In this document: in pieces, positions 31,475 to 35,330 of the stretch
How the letters are laid out: every line of letters starts with the position of its first letter
How positions within the stretch are numbered: position 1 is the first letter of the stretch
Assembly (NCBI RefSeq): GCF_000392615.1
Contig: NZ_KB933418.1
Location: 1 to 35,330 of the forward strand
DNA length: 35,330 nucleotides
Source: Lysinibacillus sphaericus OT4b.31
Lineage (GTDB): Bacteria > Bacillota > Bacilli > Bacillales_A > Planococcaceae
Reading direction: 5' to 3'
Made by a program: the position numbers and the translations under genes
The notes under the pieces: model-generated
The model's input: only the letters and a program-made list of their open reading frames with translations
Database searches by the model: none
Told to the model about the DNA's origin: nothing

Positions 31475-32213
31475 TATTCTAGTGACAGGTGCAGGCGGCG
31501 GTTTAGGAGCAGCGATGGTGGAGAAGTTTGTTGCACAAGGGGATTATGTATTCGCTGCAGATTTAAAGATGGAAGCAGCACAGGTAGTGGCAGACTTATA
31601 TCCAGGGAAGGTTGAGGCGGTTGAGTTAGATGTTTCAAATGCAAATTCTGTCCAGCATGTCATAAATGGTATTTGTGAAAAACACGAACTTCATGTGCTT
31701 GTGAATAATGCGGGTCTTCAATACCGTGCTAAAATTGAAGATTTTCCAGAAGATAAGTGGGATTTACTGCAAAATGTCATGCTAAAAGGACCGTTCTTAA
31801 TGACGAAATATGTGTTCCCGTATATGAAAAAGCAACAACATGGGCGTATCGTCAATATCTCATCGGTTCATGGTGAACTGGCAACTCCTGAAAAAGTAGC
31901 ATATGTCGCAGCAAAGCACGGTGTAATTGGTTTAACACGTGTAGCAGCACTGGAAGGTGCATCACACGGAATTACGGTAAATGCCGTTCTACCAGGACCG
32001 GTAAAAACACCTTTACTTGTGAAACAATTAAATGATCTTGAAGAGAGCAGAGGCATGTCAGAGGCCGAGGCATTAAATGAAATTGTGTATCCGAAGCAAG
32101 CGATGCAACGTTTTATTACAGCTGAAGAAATTGCTGACAGTGTCTACTTCATTTCTTCGAAGCAAGCGACGGGTATTACTGGCGAAGCACTGAATGTTTC
32201 AGGTGGAATGTAA
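31467..32213 (+). CDS. 3-hydroxybutyrate dehydrogenase (short-chain dehydrogenase/reductase)
   Basis: This encodes 248 residues from ATG 31467, with AAAGGGGG about nine bases upstream. The SDR motifs are complete: ILVTGAGGGLGAAMVEKF (T-G-x-x-x-G-x-G), LDVSNANS, VLVNNAGLQY (N-N-A-G), and the catalytic Ser-Tyr-Lys in ISSVHGELATPEKVAYVAAK. The QYRAKIEDFPEDKWD and VLPGPVKTPLLVKQL segments are characteristic of D-3-hydroxybutyrate dehydrogenases (Gln and Lys contacts to the carboxylate). It would oxidise D-3-hydroxybutyrate to acetoacetate with NAD. The C-terminus TGEALNVSGGM is normal. It overlaps the preceding gene by eight bases. Confidence 0.9.
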   Translation: MRNILVTGAGGGLGAAMVEKFVAQGDYVFAADLKMEAAQVVADLYPGKVEAVELDVSNANSVQHVINGICEKHELHVLVNNAGLQYRAKIEDFPEDKWDLLQNVMLKGPFLMTKYVFPYMKKQQHGRIVNISSVHGELATPEKVAYVAAKHGVIGLTRVAALEGASHGITVNAVLPGPVKTPLLVKQLNDLEESRGMSEAEALNEIVYPKQAMQRFITAEEIADSVYFISSKQATGITGEALNVSGGM

Positions 32214-32230
32214 AAAAGGGGGATTTAACC

Positions 32231-33412
32231 ATGTCGGCATATATTGTAAATGGTAGTAGAACAGCATTTGGTACATTTGGGGGCGCCTTTGCTAATACAA
32301 CGGATATTGATCTTGGTGTTGTCGTTGTAAAAGAAGCATTACAGCGTTCAGGGGTGCAAGCAACTCAAATTGAAGAAATCGTCTTTGGTAATATCATTCA
32401 AACAACAAGTTCCGCGGCATACTTAGCACGTCATATCGGATTAAAAAGCGGATTACCGGAGGAAAGTACAGCACTTACGGTTAACCGTCTATGTGGTTCG
32501 GGCTTACAAGCGATTGTCTCCGCAGCACAGGAAATTGAACTTGGCAATGTGCAAGCCGCAATTGCTGGGGGGACTGAAAATATGAGCCAAGCACCTCAAG
32601 TTTTACGTGGTACACGCTTTGGATCACCCAATAAAGCACCAGTCGTAGAAGATATGTTGTGGGCGACTTTATACGATGAGGTTGCAGGCTGTGGTATGGG
32701 GGTGACGGCTGAGAACTTAGCGGAGAAATACGCAATATCACGAGAAGAACAGGATGAATTCTCCTACAATTCACATAAACGCGCAGCTGAGGCTCGTCGT
32801 TCAGGCCGTTTTGCCGAGGAAATTGCACCAGTTTTGGTGAAAACACGTAAAGGTATGGTGGAAATATCGGAGGATGAGCATATCCGTGAAGAAATTTCGT
32901 TGGAAGCCCTAGCAAAACTAAAACCGGCATTTAAAAAAGATGGGTCGGTATCAGCGGGGAACGCGAGTGGTATTAATGACGGCGCCGCAGCAATTGTGCT
33001 TGTATCAGAAGCTTTCTTACAGGAGCATCAGTTACAGCCATTAGCAAAAATCGTCGCTTCTGCAACGGCCGGTGTCGATCCAACGATCATGGGAATTGGC
33101 CCAGCTCCGGCGATTCGTAAAGTATTGAAAAAAGTAAATTTAACAGTAGAGGATATCGGATTATTTGAACTAAATGAAGCATTTGCAGCACAGTCATTAG
33201 CCGTTTTAAAGGAATTAGGTATTAATCAAGAGAAGGTGAATGTCAATGGCGGGGCAGTAGCACTGGGGCATCCAGTTGGGGCAAGTGGTGCGCGTATTAC
33301 TTACTCGCTGGCATTAGAGATGCAAAAACGAGGCGTTCAATACGGCGTAGCGAGCTTATGCATCGGTGGCGGACAAGGGATTGCTATTTTACTAGAAAAT
33401 CCAGTCTTGTAG
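32231..33412 (+). CDS. Acetyl-CoA C-acetyltransferase (thiolase)
   Basis: This encodes 393 residues from ATG 32231, with AAAGGGGGA upstream. Active-site motifs: nucleophile Cys in VNRLCGSGLQAIVSA; NEAFAAQSLAVLKELG, which carries the Asn-Glu-Ala-Phe motif; GGAVALGHPVGASGARI with the catalytic His; and the second Cys in ASLCIGGGQGIAIL. Size and motifs are those of biosynthetic-type type II thiolases. Here it should cleave acetoacetyl-CoA, made by ScoAB, to two acetyl-CoA, finishing the pathway. It is the last gene of the operon. Confidence 0.95.
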   Translation: MSAYIVNGSRTAFGTFGGAFANTTDIDLGVVVVKEALQRSGVQATQIEEIVFGNIIQTTSSAAYLARHIGLKSGLPEESTALTVNRLCGSGLQAIVSAAQEIELGNVQAAIAGGTENMSQAPQVLRGTRFGSPNKAPVVEDMLWATLYDEVAGCGMGVTAENLAEKYAISREEQDEFSYNSHKRAAEARRSGRFAEEIAPVLVKTRKGMVEISEDEHIREEISLEALAKLKPAFKKDGSVSAGNASGINDGAAAIVLVSEAFLQEHQLQPLAKIVASATAGVDPTIMGIGPAPAIRKVLKKVNLTVEDIGLFELNEAFAAQSLAVLKELGINQEKVNVNGGAVALGHPVGASGARITYSLALEMQKRGVQYGVASLCIGGGQGIAILLENPVL

Positions 33413-33720
33413 TCAGGCTCATGTGGATTAACACCGTTTAGGTTTATCTAGCAAAAAAATGATATACGGCGCGTAGCAACAGGAGAATTTTTTTCGCTTC
33501 TTTTTATGCGCAGTAATACCAAACTTTATCAAAGGTGCCGTAAGTGAATCAAAGCGCATTCGCGACACGAAAAAAATAGGCTGAAAATCTATTTACAAAG
33601 TATTCACATCACGCAAACGCTTGAGTGAATTAGAGCAAAGGACAAGAAATCTTAACAATGTCGGTCTCTGCGTCTAATCGGCTATTAAAGAATAAATACA
33701 TTCTCATATGGATATAGAGT
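33413..33720. other. Non-coding region after the thiolase operon
   Basis: No supported gene. Around 33455-33580 the composition is mixed (GGCGCGTAGCAAC, CGCATTCGCGACACG) and looks like an eroded repeat rather than unique AT-rich spacer. No family assigned. Confidence 0.3.
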
Positions 33721-33721
33721 A

Positions 33722-33752
33722 GGGAGCAAATATTACAGTTGCTCTCTTTTTG
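33722..33752 (+). terminator. Intrinsic terminator
   Basis: GAGCAA (33724-33729) pairs with TTGCTC (33739-33744) and is followed by TCTTTTTG. It could end readthrough from the ketone-body operon, although it lies 310 bases after the last stop codon. Confidence 0.6.
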
Positions 33753-34168
33753 ATTATTACATTGTTTATACCTAGATTTTGAAGGTTAAAGATTATCCGA
33801 ATAGAGGAGTAGGCTGGATCTCACGGCATAATAGGATAGAGATTAAGATGGCTGGACGTTGCAAGATAAATTGAGGATACCATTTTTTAAGATATTCAAG
33901 ATAGGTAATTATATAAAATAATAGGAAAATCAAACTTGCCGAAGGAGCCTTCATCCACTCCGACCAAGGAGGCCATTCCAATGGAATTTAAAGCTCAGTA
34001 CAGAAATCATCTTCTTAAAGCAGCTTAGCCTTATAAAAGGGTACAGTTTCTGCCCCCCTCACCTTATAAATTACCGAGAGACACCAACTTTCTAAAAACT
34101 ACATTCATGAAATGGGATATTTCAGCTTTGTTTCGTTAATAATTAAGTATATGAAAAAGGAGGATATT
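33753..34168. other. Non-coding region, possible transposase scrap
   Basis: No supported gene. Near 33920-33980 one plus-strand frame reads KLAEGAFIHSDQGGHSNGI, which carries the H-S-D-Q-G motif found in the catalytic core of IS3/IS150 OrfB. It is only about 19 residues, so it may be a scrap of such an element or chance. The end holds the AAAGGAGG ribosome binding site (34156-34163) of the next ORF. Confidence 0.3.
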
Positions 34169-34680
34169 ATGCCTATTATTCCAGATAGTCCAAGTGTTGG
34201 TCCATATATGAAGGCCGTGTCAGCGTTTACTGAATTGGTTTTTAAGTTGTCCGGTATATATGGTGCGGGGGAGAACAATATAAACGGACAAGATCACATA
34301 CCCCTTATTGCTCAGGTAACATCAGAAATGGACAAATTACTAACCAATAAACTATACGATATTTTTTATACACAGTATAAAGGTACTCTTAGCGGGTTAA
34401 ATATCCGTTACAAGGAATAAATAGAGATAAAGAAGTAAAGGATATGCTTCAAGAATGCAAGGAAAAACTAGATATCGTAATCGAAAGAGCCCAACGGATA
34501 TATAACAACAAGAAAATCATAGCAGATAATTGCAAAGATCCTGACCCATCACCGGGCACTATATTTCTTCCTGTTTGTTCCTTATTAAGAGACAATGCTA
34601 ATCAGGTGACGAAAATAATTTTAAATTTAGAAACGCAAAGAACAAGTATACAAACATCTATTTCAGTTGTACTTCTATAA
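34169..34680 (+). pseudogene. Unknown protein split by a frameshift
   Basis: ATG 34169 has an excellent AAAGGAGG site and encodes 83 residues, starting MPIIPDSPSVGPYMKAVSAF with TELVFKLSGIYGAG, to GTLSGLNIRYKE and stop at 34420. A second frame that begins before 34400 (PLQGINRDKEVKDML) continues to 34680 with a helical, Lys/Glu-rich region (CKEKLDIVIERAQRIYNNKK), a DPDPSPGTIF loop and a final helix. The two join naturally if one base is restored near 34388-34400, giving about 165 residues. Alternatively they are two genes, the second starting at ATG 34444 with a weak site. There is no signal peptide. I do not recognise the family. Confidence 0.5.
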
Positions 34681-34720
34681 GTACATATAGCTATATCACA
34701 GAAATGTATTTGTAGTGTAA

Positions 34721-34749
34721 ATAAGAAAAAGGAGGGGTTTTCCCTCCTT
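34721..34749 (-). terminator. Intrinsic terminator, minus strand
   Basis: AAGGAGGG (34729-34736) pairs with CCCTCCTT (34742-34749). Read on the minus strand the stem is followed by TTTTTCTT. It lies just after the stop of the minus-strand remnant at 34758. Confidence 0.65.
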
Positions 34750-34757
34750 AGATTGAA

Positions 34758-35021
34758 CTACTTGAGAATGCCACTGCTTTTTTGAATGTCGTAGATTCTT
34801 ACTGAATCCTTTATCATGTTACTGCTCGTTGAAGATAACAAAGCTGCTATTCCAGCTGAGCAGTTTATATATTCAATATTTTCAGCGATTGGTAAATCTA
34901 TCTCGCATAGAATGAGTTTTTAATGATTCTGAATACAGGTAAGCTCCTGCTCTTTTAAGTAGTAGTATCCTGTATTAATTGTTGGGTGCCAGTTCTTGCT
35001 TGGGTCTTTACCCTGTAGTTG
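34758..35021 (-). pseudogene. Unknown protein C-terminal remnant with one nonsense codon
   Basis: One minus-strand frame reads QLQGKDPSKNWHPTINTGYY, then YLKEQELTCIQNH, then TAA (34922-34920). It continues in frame KLILCEIDLPIAENIEYINC, SAGIAALLSSTSSNMIKDSV, RIYDIQKSSGILK to TAG at 34758-34760. The continuity of protein-like sequence on both sides of the single stop, plus a minus-strand terminator right after the end, marks a true gene 3' end. Upstream another stop and an IS1182-like scrap cut it off. Family not recognised. Confidence 0.45.
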
Positions 35022-35042
35022 CTAGTATTCTATTCACAAGTA

Positions 35043-35226
35043 CTAATTCATTTCTTTTGGATTTATAAGTATTCGACGAGCATAGATTTGTTTCATGTCA
35101 CTTTGAAAGAGTAAATGATCGGCTTCTTCCACATGATGCGCCCAATTATGACGTTTAATGATTTTCCGGTGTCAGCATTTCTAATTGAGGTCGTTCATTA
35201 TTTATATGTTTCGTCATCCTATCCAT
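35043..35226 (-). pseudogene. IS1182-family transposase remnant (large internal deletion)
   Basis: ATG 35226-35224 opens MDRMTKHINNERPQLEMLTP, then ENH and a stop, resembling the start of IS1182 transposases (N-E-R-P-Q-L-E-M). Immediately beyond, in another frame (35153-35043), come RHNWAHHVEEADHLLFQSDM and KQIYARR. This resembles the late part of the same family (W-x-x-H-V-E-E-A-D-H, then I-Y-A-x-R-K-E-T-I-E-R). Some 350 residues between these pieces are gone, so this is a scar of a decayed element. Confidence 0.6.
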
Positions 35227-35257
35227 CACCACAATCATTGATAGACGACCACTAGTT

Positions 35258-35330
35258 GATTGGAGCGCAGGCGGCGACTTCTGCGGGAATAGCATGAGTT
35301 GAAGGCCCCACAGGAGCGTAGCGACGAGGA
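35258..35330. repeat. Start of a Bacillaceae-type dispersed repeat (cut by window end)
   Basis: From 35258 the sequence becomes abruptly GC-rich (GATTGGAGCGCAGGCGG, then CTTCTGCGGGAATAGC, then CCCCACAGGAGCGTAGCG, ACGAGGA). CTCCTGCGGG/CCCCGCAGGAG-type inverted arms of this form are found many times in Lysinibacillus, Solibacillus and related genomes, where they are often mis-annotated as small proteins. Recognition is from memory of the pattern. Confidence 0.65.

Noticed and set aside
33793..33981. Minus-strand 62-residue ORF starting MEWPPWSEW
   Set aside because: It would start at TTG without a ribosome binding site; the opposite strand carries a possible H-S-D-Q-G transposase scrap.
1..35330. 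CRISPR arrays, rRNA and tRNA genes
   Set aside because: No evenly spaced identical repeats with unique spacers and no tRNA or rRNA-like sequence were seen; the 20-bp units at 19785-19864 are contiguous without spacers.

Overview
This window looks like chromosomal or large-plasmid DNA from a low-GC, spore-former-type Firmicute. It shows AT-rich codon use, strong AGGAGG-type ribosome binding sites, intrinsic terminators and families typical of Bacillaceae. Two compositionally distinct dispersed repeats (26870-27130 and the right edge from 35258) remind me of repeats common in Lysinibacillus and relatives. Lysinibacillus is therefore my best guess, but it is recollection and inference, not proof.

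Layout. 1-2500: a SAP/DUF6434 protein, two tiny membrane proteins (one on each strand), and a tyrosine recombinase whose catalytic tyrosine codon is now a stop. 2999-6444: a GNAT protein of different composition, then a two-gene cassette of an astacin-like zinc metalloprotease (no signal peptide) and a 599-residue fusion of a trypsin-like serine protease with a beta-beta-alpha-metal (NUC/EndA type) nuclease. A strong terminator closes the cassette. This is the most unusual content of the window. 6700-9900 is a graveyard: MFS, dicarboxylate symporter, sensor-kinase and IS fragments around one intact GNAT gene. 10001-14322 is an export/signalling operon resembling B. subtilis yclHI-yclK: FtsX-type permease, ATPase, small anchored acidic protein and sensor histidine kinase, without a response regulator. 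Three heptamer repeats spaced exactly 22 bp lie upstream. 14500-17400: an aminopeptidase remnant, a TerC-family metal exporter, and a recombinase remnant next to a thrice-damaged IS3-family element.

17957-19450 encodes an AtxA/Mga-type regulator (HTH, PRD-like and EIIB-like parts). It is followed by a repeat-rich intergenic region with four tandem 20-bp units. Next come divergent remnants of an XRE regulator (stop at codon 2) and a DndB-like DGQHR protein (frameshift). 22154-24215: a truncated PTS EIIC, a membrane HD-GYP phosphodiesterase and ComFB, the last two plausibly linked through cyclic dinucleotide signalling. 24225-26751: cysK, a YtpP-type thioredoxin, small membrane proteins and a VOC protein.

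27149-33412 is a coherent ketone-body/short-chain acyl catabolic locus. A divergent TetR regulator with a palindromic operator faces succinyl-CoA:3-ketoacid CoA-transferase A and B, a GntP-family (probably hydroxybutyrate) permease, 3-hydroxyacyl-CoA dehydrogenase, 3-hydroxybutyrate dehydrogenase and thiolase. Together they would import 3-hydroxybutyrate, oxidise it to acetoacetate, activate it with CoA and cleave it to acetyl-CoA. The right edge holds a frameshifted unknown ORF pair, an unknown reverse-strand remnant, an IS1182-type transposase remnant and the beginning of a dispersed repeat.
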